DNA from: CAZJDM01 sp964544765
GTDB taxonomy: Bacteria > Bdellovibrionota_B > Oligoflexia > CAYFLR01
Direction of reading: 5' to 3'
Assembly: GCA_964544765.1 (NCBI GenBank)
Contig: CAZJDM010000213.1
Location: 1-6,557, forward strand
DNA length: 6,557 nt
The position numbers and the translations under genes are program-made. This document shows, one piece after another, positions 1 to 5,653 of this stretch; position 1 is the first letter of the stretch, and each line of letters starts with the position of its first letter. The notes beneath the pieces were generated by a model. The model was not told the origin of the DNA. It saw nothing but the letters and a program-made list of their open reading frames with translations, and did not search any database.

Positions 1-1
1 G

Positions 2-130
2 AATTTTACTGGTGCGACAACCTTTACTTCACTATCAGGAGTAAAAAAAGAAATGAGAATTGCTGTGCCTTTTCAGATCGTCTCAAGTATAGTTGGCTTG
101 GGTTTATGGTTAACAGGTAGATTTATATAA
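2..130 (+). CDS. hgcA: HgcA C-terminal end (corrinoid protein of mercury methylation), 5' truncated
   Basis: Only the last 42 codons and the TAA stop are in the window; the gene enters from the left edge. The fragment begins NFTGATTFTSLSGVKKEMR and ends in a hydrophobic stretch, AVPFQIVSSIVGLGLWLTG, followed by RFI. This looks like the tail of HgcA: a conserved segment, then the last transmembrane helix. HgcA has a cytoplasmic corrinoid-binding domain and a membrane domain, and passes a methyl group from its cobalamin to Hg(II). The corrinoid domain with the cap-helix cysteine is outside the window, so the name rests on this tail and on hgcB lying 50 bp downstream on the same strand, the usual hgcAB order. 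The two are presumably co-transcribed. If the assignment is wrong, it would be another membrane protein next to an HgcB-like ferredoxin, which I consider unlikely. Confidence 0.8.
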   Translation, partial: NFTGATTFTSLSGVKKEMRIAVPFQIVSSIVGLGLWLTGRFI

Positions 131-171
131 TAGTATGTCAATTACACCGCCCCGAATGTTAGGGGATTCCT

Positions 172-175
172 GGAG
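172..175 (+). promoter_or_regulatory. Ribosome binding site of hgcB
   Basis: GGAG lies 5 nt before the first ATG (181) and 8 nt before the second (184). The spacing slightly favours the second ATG, giving MKFYYL, but both are usable. The 50-bp hgcA-hgcB gap shows no evident promoter, consistent with one transcript. Confidence 0.6.
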
Positions 176-180
176 ATGGC

Positions 181-480
181 ATGATGAAATTTTATTATTT
201 ATCCAATGTAGTTACTTTAGATCTTGATGCCTCAAAATGTACGGGTTGTAAGTTATGCGTTTATGTTTGTCCACATGAAGTATTTACTATAGAAAATAAT
301 AAAGCCGTTATTATTGATCGCGACGCATGTATGGAATGTGGTGCTTGTGCCAATAATTGTGAATTTGAGGCTCTTACCGTAAAATCTGGTGTAGGATGTG
401 CCGCTGGCATCATCAACGGATACGTTCGTGGTACTGAACCAAATTGTGATTGCTGTTGTGACGATCAAGAGAACAGGTAA
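181..480 (+). CDS. hgcB: HgcB, 2[4Fe-4S] ferredoxin of mercury methylation
   Basis: A small cytoplasmic ferredoxin thought to supply electrons that reduce the HgcA corrinoid after methyl transfer, and possibly to handle Hg(II). Two [4Fe-4S] motifs are visible: C20-x2-C23-x2-C26-x3-C30-P and C50-x2-C53-x2-C56-x3-C60. The second sits in CMECGACANNC, a typical HgcB string, and is followed by the HgcB-type segment VGCAAGII with C73. From published mutagenesis of Desulfovibrio HgcB as I recall it, the equivalent of C73 and a C-terminal cysteine pair are needed for methylation. The tail here is richer: C89, C91, C92 and C93 (NCDCCCDD), then six polar residues. E61 replaces the proline usual after the second cluster. 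The length of 99 aa (98 from the second ATG) is normal for the family. It lies 50 bp after hgcA. An ordinary ferredoxin is the alternative, but the tail and flanking motifs argue against it. Confidence 0.92.
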   Translation: MMKFYYLSNVVTLDLDASKCTGCKLCVYVCPHEVFTIENNKAVIIDRDACMECGACANNCEFEALTVKSGVGCAAGIINGYVRGTEPNCDCCCDDQENR

Positions 481-489
481 CCACACAGA

Positions 490-1419
490 CTAACTAGCTT
501 TCTTATATTTATAATAAATATCGGATAAATACTTTATTGATTCCTGGTGTATGTGTCCAGGGAAAATACAGTGACACAAAACATCTTCCTGCACACTACT
601 TGTTTGTCTGATGGAACGAATAACAGCGACCTTTCCCCAATATAAGATATTTTTATTGGACTCATTCTTGGAATATACATATAGGACACTAGCATTTTGT
701 ATTTGGTTATAGATAGTATGAGGGAATCTAATACACAAGCCACCGCATGAAATATCGTGAACTGCTCCTACCAAAGATAGTGGTTCCTTATCAACAATTG
801 AAAAACGGGTAGATTCCATTTTATCATTACTTAGGTAAAAATAATCTCTGAAAAGACTCCCTTTTAACAATTCGGGTTGTCCACTCGCCAAGTACTTTTG
901 TACGATTCTAATTTCATTATTTAACATGCCTTGAACAACATAATCAGAAAGGACATAAGCTTCCGCATCAGTAGCAATATGAAAACGTTCATAATATCTA
1001 GGATCCACTGAATTAAGATATATTCTATCTAACTCGCTATGGGAAATGGTACATTGAGTAATATAATTAAATCCTTTTATCGGAAATCTTAACAGGACCA
1101 ACTCTTTCTTTTTCCATTTTTGCTTTTCCAGATTCAGCCCCTTGTCAAAAACTGGTTTAATGTAATATTCATTACTATCATTTACACCAATATAAGCCTT
1201 AAAACGCTTTTTTAATCTTGGAATAATTGCGTTCACCTCTTGATGAAACTTAAAAAACCCTTCAAATACTGGGTTAAAAGCTAACCTAGAAAATAGTATC
1301 TGAATATTTTTAGGATTCACCAATTGGTTCATATCGACAAATACTTGATCTTCTTTATATTTCACAATTTTTTTCCTTGTAAAAAAATTACCCACCGATT
1401 TCAATAATGTGTCGGACAA
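490..1419 (-). CDS. PilZ-domain protein, YcgR-like (probable c-di-GMP effector)
   Basis: 309 aa, no signal peptide or membrane segment. Residues about 100-140 look like the N-terminal flagellar-brake-type domain of YcgR relatives, leading into a PilZ domain. The c-di-GMP signature is present in both parts: RxxxR as R141-YYE-R145 (RYYERFHIATDAEAYV), and D-x-S-x-x-G as DISCGG at 222-227. The strand after it (ILYWGKVAVIRSI) also fits. The two motifs are about 77 residues apart, far more than usual, so an insertion of around 50 residues sits inside the barrel. The start is TTG at 1419, because an in-frame TAA lies directly upstream. The first in-frame ATG is codon 30, so a start there cannot be excluded. 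Only a weak GG precedes the TTG. It converges on hgcB with a 9-bp gap and is divergent from the 1532 gene. The output target (flagellum, pili or polysaccharide) cannot be read from the sequence. Confidence 0.72.
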   Translation of the reverse strand: MSDTLLKSVGNFFTRKKIVKYKEDQVFVDMNQLVNPKNIQILFSRLAFNPVFEGFFKFHQEVNAIIPRLKKRFKAYIGVNDSNEYYIKPVFDKGLNLEKQKWKKKELVLLRFPIKGFNYITQCTISHSELDRIYLNSVDPRYYERFHIATDAEAYVLSDYVVQGMLNNEIRIVQKYLASGQPELLKGSLFRDYFYLSNDKMESTRFSIVDKEPLSLVGAVHDISCGGLCIRFPHTIYNQIQNASVLYVYSKNESNKNILYWGKVAVIRSIRQTSSVQEDVLCHCIFPGHIHQESIKYLSDIYYKYKKAS

Positions 1420-1531
1420 TTAATCCAAAACTTTACTTAAAATTGGACAAATGTTATTCCTCAACCGCTGTTGTTAAAAATATTCATACAAACCTTGCTT
1501 TTGAACTACGAATCTGCTACTGGTCATATCT
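1420..1531. other. Divergent intergenic spacer
   Basis: 112 bp between the minus-strand PilZ gene and the plus-strand 1532 gene, so both promoters are expected here. It is AT-rich. I found no convincing -35/-10 pair, operator palindrome or RNA structure on either strand. Confidence 0.4.
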
Positions 1532-2197
1532 ATGATGAAACAGAAATTATTAATATTGTTTTTTATTTTGATAAATACCAATATAATTAATGCAGATTAT
1601 ATTGAAAATACTTTGGAAATTGAACATAATCAAACTCTTGGACGTTTGACCATCGAAGCAGGGAGTTTTCGAACCTAAATTGCTTACCAACGAGCAAGAG
1701 CAGACCGATCTAATTTAGCTAGTGGTAAATATGGAAGAACAGTTTTTATTTTAGATCAGCAAGAAACCACTAACCTGAATCGGCGTTTTAAATTAGGAGC
1801 ATATTCAATTCAAGTAGAATTTTTTATAACACCTCCAGATCCCAATGATACTAGATATGGCAACCTAAAGCATAAGGTCCACCTTAGGGTTCTGGTTAAT
1901 TCCAACCTAAAAATAGACATCCCATTTGGCTATGTACCTTTAAAACGTTTTAGTCTCGAACAGATTACTTTATTTGAAGACGGAGTTATTAATATTAAAG
2001 CTAGTACTGAAGATGGAAAAGTAATTACTGAACCTCTTGCACTATCGTTTTTTCATGACGAACCCAATCAGAGAAATACCATCACAGATTTAAATCTACT
2101 ATTTAATGTTTTAGATGAAAGTGTGCCCACATGTACTGCTATGTCATTATCACGACCTGATTTGCTTTCACCTAAAAAGCCTAGAACTTTACATTAG
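1532..2197 (+). pseudogene. Unrecognised exported protein gene interrupted by one in-frame TAA (codon 49)
   Basis: Reading from ATG 1532 in one frame gives 48 codons, TAA at 1676-1678, then 172 further open codons to TAG at 2195-2197. The first 21 residues, MMKQKLLILFFILINTNIINA, look like a signal peptide with likely cleavage before DYIEN, so the product would be periplasmic or outer-membrane associated. The rest is polar and seems rich in beta strands (for example GRTVFILDQQ, YSIQVEFFITPP, HKVHLRVLVNSNLKIDI), with one cysteine near the C-terminus. I do not recognise the family. There is no frameshift, and the sequence after the stop keeps ordinary protein-like composition. The break is therefore a single substitution (such as CAA, GAA or AAA to TAA), a sequencing error, or programmed readthrough. 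A restart after the stop has no good ATG: the only later in-frame ATG is near the C-terminus. It has its own upstream region and ends 10 bp before the convergent gene at 2208. Confidence 0.6.
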
Positions 2198-2207
2198 GTA
2201 ATCTGAA

Positions 2208-2882
2208 TTACTTTTGAATTAGAGGAAGAATAATGCGTGCCATAGTAGCGGGAGTTATCTTAGAATTATTCAAAATCAGATCAAATTCAGTTAATTCAGG
2301 TAATCCTTGTAAAAAGGATTTTAAGAATTGATCACGAATTATCTGACCTTCATTAATTATTTCCGCTGCTTCATCTTTAGAAATTTTCAATCTATCAGAA
2401 ATTGAATCGATACGAAATTCTAAGGGAGCATTAAGCTTCACATGTATACAATTAGAGAGACTCTGAGTCAAGGAGGCTCCACCTCGTCCCACTATAATAG
2501 CCTGACCTCGCTCCGCAACTCTCCAAATGCTTTCGGCTAATCTTTGAAATAATTTTTGATCAACTTTCCAAGATTTCATCAAAGGTGAAATAATATGATC
2601 CCATAACTTGGGTTGAACCCCCAAATCCTCAAAAAATTGAGAAAAATTAGCATCTTCACAAATTTTATCAAAAAGTGTTTTTTCAAAAACAACCCAGGGT
2701 AGTTGAGTTTGTTCTTCTAAAAGATCTTTTAAAGCTTCCGCTAAAGGAAATCCTTGGCACCCAAATTGCCGTGAAATTGTGATGGTAAAGGGAGTTTTGG
2801 TCTTTAAACGTTTTTGACTATCTCTAATCCTAATCCAAGCACTGAGCCTATCTTCTGCAGATTGTTTAAAGGGTATCTTCAT
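2208..2882 (-). CDS. Cytidylate-kinase-like family protein (P-loop kinase)
   Basis: 224 aa, cytoplasmic. It resembles the cytidylate kinase-like family (Pfam Cytidylate_kinase2), P-loop proteins common in Desulfobacterota that are distinct from the housekeeping Cmk. Visible parts are the N-terminal strand and nucleotide loop ITISRQFGCQGFPLA (34-48), AERGQAIIVGRGG (123-135), the HVKLNAPLEFRI segment (147-158), the helix pair with RLKISKDEAAE, IIRDQFLKSF (181-190) and FDLILNNSKI (200-209). The family normally reads SRxFGSGGxxIA at the loop; here it is GCQGFPLA, and the acidic residue usually found before the late R-x2-F/Y is G. ATP binding is plausible but the substrate is unknown, and a role in CMP phosphorylation should not be assumed. 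The ATG at 2882 has a good ribosome site. It is divergent from the hem operon and convergent with the interrupted 1532 gene. Confidence 0.75.
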   Translation of the reverse strand: MKIPFKQSAEDRLSAWIRIRDSQKRLKTKTPFTITISRQFGCQGFPLAEALKDLLEEQTQLPWVVFEKTLFDKICEDANFSQFFEDLGVQPKLWDHIISPLMKSWKVDQKLFQRLAESIWRVAERGQAIIVGRGGASLTQSLSNCIHVKLNAPLEFRIDSISDRLKISKDEAAEIINEGQIIRDQFLKSFLQGLPELTEFDLILNNSKITPATMARIILPLIQK

Positions 2883-3012
2883 ATTAAAATCCTCTGATCT
2901 TTTTCGTTTATTTCTAATTCAACCTAAGTGATCCTAATTTAATCTAAGAAATATTCATATCATGACATTTCTATTACAATTAGTGATACTTTTATGCATA
3001 TATATATATTAT
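2883..3012. other. Divergent spacer between the kinase-like gene and hemA
   Basis: About 130 bp if hemA starts at 3013, or 79 bp if it starts at 2962. It is very AT-rich and must carry the promoters of both units. No consensus -35/-10 pair stands out on either strand. An AT palindrome lies at its right end and is listed separately. Confidence 0.35.
2891..2895 (-). promoter_or_regulatory. Ribosome binding site of the kinase-like gene
   Basis: On the minus strand AGAGG lies 8 nt before the ATG at 2882. It supports that start. Confidence 0.6.
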
Positions 3013-3016
3013 ATGC
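2996..3016. repeat. AT-rich inverted repeat over the probable hemA start
   Basis: GCATATA (2996-3002) is the exact inverse of TATATGC (3010-3016), with a 7-nt all-A/T core between them. The right arm contains the ATG at 3013. It could be an operator, a weak hairpin over the start codon, or chance in AT-rich DNA. If translation starts at 2962 it is simply coding sequence. Confidence 0.35.
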
Positions 3017-3963
3017 TTATTAATGATTTGCAAGTTTATAACTTAAACAAAGAAAATAATCCTACAATAGTAGATAAAAACTCTTTTATTATAGAGACTT
3101 GTCAAAGATGGCTATGGATCACTACATCTTATCAAGAACAGCCACCCACAAATGCTCACCTGCACACAAACATTCAATGCTTTAAAGGTATTGAAGCCTA
3201 TCAATTTCTGCTGGAAGTAGCAACAGGATTACGCAGTTTATTAATCGGCGAACCTGATATTTTTGGACAAATAAAAACGGCCTGGAAATCATTCAAATCT
3301 TCTTCTCAACTTGAAATAAAATACAGACTAACCAATATAATGCAAAATCTATTTCAGGATACTAAATCCATAAGAACTCAATATCTACAAGGATTAGGGG
3401 GAGTTTCATATGCCTCTCTCACTCGAAAAATACTACGTAAGTATCCACCGGGTCCTACCCTTATATTAGGAGCTGGTCAGTTAGCTAGAAGCATTATTCC
3501 CTTGTTCGAAACCAATCAAATAATGGTTTGGAACAGAAATAAAAACCGTCTTAATTTATTACAAAAAGAAATTACTAAAAAACACAATATTACTTTTATT
3601 ACTTTATCTGATCAGCAATTGTCAAGTGCTCTGAAAAAGGCTCAACATTTAATTATCTGTATTCCAGCTAATTCTTCTGACTCGAAGTGGATAAAATTAT
3701 GGAAAACCGGCAATACCAATATTAAAACCATTCGGACGGTTTTTCATCTTGGTTTAAATTACCGAGATAAAAATCCATGGGATCAAACTAAACATTATTA
3801 TTGCTTAGACGACATTTATGAGCTAGAAAAGCTACAGAATGAGATTCGAGCCTTAAAAATTAACCAGGCCTTAAAAGCTTGCCATGATTTAGCGACACTT
3901 AGGTCTCTTGACGGGTCCATTCGAACCCCACATGGGTGGGAATATTTATCCTTGTTTTCATAG
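3013..3963 (+). CDS. hemA: Glutamyl-tRNA reductase, compact form
   Basis: Reduces glutamyl-tRNA(Glu) to glutamate-1-semialdehyde with NADPH, the first committed step of C5-pathway tetrapyrrole synthesis. From ATG 3013 the protein is 316 aa. Landmarks are ETCQR (28-32) at the place of family STCNR, with C30 as the catalytic thiol; ATGLRSLLIGEPDIFGQIKTAW (about 71-92), matching the conserved GEPQILGQ region; and an NADPH-binding loop ILGAGQLA (about 151-158) followed by VWNRN. It is much shorter than the usual 400-430 aa: about 20 residues are missing before the catalytic cysteine, including the GLNHKTAP motif, and the C-terminal dimerisation domain is absent. I chose 3013 because starting at 2962 adds a hydrophobic 17-residue leader (MTFLLQLVILLCIYIYY) that does not suit this soluble enzyme. 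Neither start has a clear ribosome site. It is followed by hemC after one base. Confidence 0.8.
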   Translation: MLINDLQVYNLNKENNPTIVDKNSFIIETCQRWLWITTSYQEQPPTNAHLHTNIQCFKGIEAYQFLLEVATGLRSLLIGEPDIFGQIKTAWKSFKSSSQLEIKYRLTNIMQNLFQDTKSIRTQYLQGLGGVSYASLTRKILRKYPPGPTLILGAGQLARSIIPLFETNQIMVWNRNKNRLNLLQKEITKKHNITFITLSDQQLSSALKKAQHLIICIPANSSDSKWIKLWKTGNTNIKTIRTVFHLGLNYRDKNPWDQTKHYYCLDDIYELEKLQNEIRALKINQALKACHDLATLRSLDGSIRTPHGWEYLSLFS

Positions 3964-3964
3964 G

Positions 3965-5653
3965 ATGGACTATAACTTGGCAAAAAGAATATTAAAAATA
4001 GGAACCAGAAGATCAAATCTCGCAATGGCTCAAAGTCGATTGGTAGCTAAGCAGTTAGAACAAAAAAATCCCAATTTACAAATTCAGCTTGTTCCAATGG
4101 AAACCAAAGGAGATAAAATTTTAGATGTTCCTTTAAGAGAAGTTGAGGGAAAAGAGTTTTTTGTAGCCGAGATAGATCAGGCATTATTAAGTAAAAAAAC
4201 AGACATCTCTGTACACTCATTTAAAGATCTAAGTTTAGAAAGACCGGATAACATTATGCTTGCCGCTACACCACCCCGAGCGAATCCAAGAGATATCATA
4301 ATATTTAATCATAATGTTGTAGATAAATTAAAAAATAATGAACCAATTATCATTGGAACCTCTTCACCCAGAAGACTAGAAAATGTACCCTCTTTCCTCA
4401 AAGAAGCCTTACCTCAATTTGGGAACACTCCTAAGCTCGAATTTGCCGAAATAAGAGGGAATGTTAATACTCGTCTTTCTAAAATACACCAAGATAAATC
4501 TTCGGATAAATATCTAGATGGTGTTGTGTTGGCTCTGGCAGGTTTAATTAGACTTTGGCAAGATAAAGAAGGTCAAGATAGTCTTATTCCTCTCTTAAAG
4601 AATACCAAAAAAATGCTTTTACCTTTAACTTTAAATCCAACAGCGCCGGCTCAGGGGATTTTAGCGGTGGAATGTCGAAAAGATGATCCTGACACTACCA
4701 AATACATACAATCTATTCATGATGAAGAAACTTTTTTCCTGGCTAAACAAGAAAGGAAGGTTCTATCTGATCTTGGAGGTGGTTGTCACTGTCGATTTGG
4801 AGTAACATCAGTGGTACATCCACTTTTAGGAAAAATCCAATTTCGTAAAGGAAAGGATAATCAAGGAAATAATATTGATGATTTTCTCTGGCAGCAACCG
4901 ACCGCATCAATTGTTTCTACTAACCTTGATCAAGATCCATCAATAGATACTAGAAATAAAAAAACAACTAAAAAAACAGTTGAAAAAACAATGTGGGAAA
5001 ATTGTTTTAATGGTAAAAAGATTACGCCGCAAAAAACTGAAATTCCGCTTCCTCATGAAGTATTTACCGCCCCACCTTCATCTCATGTATTTATAGCTCA
5101 CCACCGGGCTTATGATCAGCGATTTAATTGGGAACAAGAGTCTTTATCTAATGAACAGGAGCCTTTATCTATTTTATCTATTTGGACATCAGGAACCAAA
5201 AGCTGGTTTGAACTAAGTAAAAAAGGTTTATGGATCGAAGGATGCGCGGAAGGTTTAGGAATAGACAACCTCATTAATATTACCCAAGAGGATACTTTTT
5301 GGCAATTTCCTAACTTTTCTGATTGGACCATCATGACCAATGAAGAGGCTGCTGAAAGTTGGGACAATAAACATATACTCACCCCTTATAAAGTTGATTA
5401 TCTAATCGATGATGAATTAATTGCCTCCATCAAAAGATCATCCTTTTGCTATTGGAGTAGTATTCAACAGTTCCAAAAACTACATTCCTATTGCCGAGCA
5501 GAAGTTCATCATGCTTGTGGTCCAGGTAAAACGGCCCAATATTTAGATAATTCAAAAGGATCAAGAAATTCAAAATACAATAACATAAAATATTTGGACA
5601 TCTTTCCTAATGTAGAGGAGTGGCAAAAATGGATCCACAATATGGCAAGATAG
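3965..5653 (+). CDS. hemC: Hydroxymethylbilane synthase fused to a uroporphyrinogen-III-synthase-like domain
   Basis: Residues 8 to about 300 of 562 are porphobilinogen deaminase, which polymerises four PBG into hydroxymethylbilane on a dipyrromethane cofactor. Visible landmarks are KIGTRRSNLAMAQ (R15), catalytic D88 in VHSFKDLS, R136/R137 in GTSSPRR, R164 in EIRGNVNTR, APAQGILAVE, and cofactor-attaching C274 in GGGCHCRFGV. C276 beside it is an extra cysteine. A lysine/threonine-rich linker (about 328-345) leads to a second domain. Its segments SILSIWTSGTKSWFELSK (402-419), SSFCYWSSIQQFQKL (492-506), ACGPGKTAQYL (517-527) and PNVEEWQKW (548-556) resemble uroporphyrinogen-III synthase (HemD), which closes ring D. 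HemD is poorly conserved, so this half is less certain. ATG 3965 was chosen because PBGD homology begins eight codons later; a TTG at 3908 would add 19 unsupported residues inside hemA. TAG-G-ATG spacing suggests coupling with hemA. Confidence 0.9.
   Translation: MDYNLAKRILKIGTRRSNLAMAQSRLVAKQLEQKNPNLQIQLVPMETKGDKILDVPLREVEGKEFFVAEIDQALLSKKTDISVHSFKDLSLERPDNIMLAATPPRANPRDIIIFNHNVVDKLKNNEPIIIGTSSPRRLENVPSFLKEALPQFGNTPKLEFAEIRGNVNTRLSKIHQDKSSDKYLDGVVLALAGLIRLWQDKEGQDSLIPLLKNTKKMLLPLTLNPTAPAQGILAVECRKDDPDTTKYIQSIHDEETFFLAKQERKVLSDLGGGCHCRFGVTSVVHPLLGKIQFRKGKDNQGNNIDDFLWQQPTASIVSTNLDQDPSIDTRNKKTTKKTVEKTMWENCFNGKKITPQKTEIPLPHEVFTAPPSSHVFIAHHRAYDQRFNWEQESLSNEQEPLSILSIWTSGTKSWFELSKKGLWIEGCAEGLGIDNLINITQEDTFWQFPNFSDWTIMTNEEAAESWDNKHILTPYKVDYLIDDELIASIKRSSFCYWSSIQQFQKLHSYCRAEVHHACGPGKTAQYLDNSKGSRNSKYNNIKYLDIFPNVEEWQKWIHNMAR
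4947..4990 (+). other. A-rich linker coding segment with homopolymer runs
   Basis: This part of the hemC-hemD linker encodes residues about 328-342 (DTRNKKTTKKTVEKT). It contains three runs of six or seven A, each followed by C. It marks the domain boundary and is a likely site of polymerase slippage or assembly error. The frame is intact here. Confidence 0.55.
5132..5173 (+). repeat. In-frame 21-bp tandem duplication in the HemD-like domain
   Basis: Two adjacent 21-bp units begin at 5132 and 5153. The first 18 bases of each, GAACAAGAGTCTTTATCT and GAACAGGAGCCTTTATCT, differ at two positions. They encode EQESLSN and EQEPLSI, residues 390-396 and 397-403, just before the conserved-looking LSIWTSGTKSW strand. 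The period is seven codons, so the frame is kept. Confidence 0.6.
5615..5620 (+). promoter_or_regulatory. Ribosome binding site of hemB
   Basis: GAGGAG inside the end of hemC lies 8 nt before the hemB ATG at 5629. It is the strongest ribosome site in the window and fixes the hemB start. Confidence 0.75.

Noticed and set aside
149..165. Possible CCCC/GGGG hairpin in the hgcA-hgcB gap (150-153 with 162-165)
   Set aside because: Only four base pairs with an 8-nt loop and no extension or T-tract; too weak to call a terminator or regulator.
253..486. Minus-strand open frame opposite hgcB
   Set aside because: It lies wholly opposite a well-supported ferredoxin gene and its translation resembles nothing; a shadow frame.
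505..521. Perfect inverted repeat ATATTTA-TAA-TAAATAT near the hgcB/PilZ convergent ends
   Set aside because: All A/T, inside the PilZ coding end (IYYKY), no GC stem and no T-run; not a convincing terminator.
1676..1678. Stop-codon reassignment (TAA read as an amino acid) as explanation for the interrupted frame
   Set aside because: TAA is the true end of hgcA, hgcB and the kinase-like gene, so a genome-wide reassignment does not fit.
3908..3964. TTG start giving hemC 19 more residues and an overlap with hemA
   Set aside because: The added residues have no PBGD similarity, while ATG 3965 starts just before the conserved KIGTRRSNLA strand.
3816..4025. Minus-strand open frame with a hydrophobic start across the hemA/hemC junction
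   Set aside because: It is antisense to two conserved enzyme ends, and the hydrophobicity comes from complementing Lys/Glu-rich codons.
5116..5382. Minus-strand open frame opposite the HemD-like domain
   Set aside because: No ribosome site or recognisable product, and the plus-strand frame is continuous; a shadow frame.
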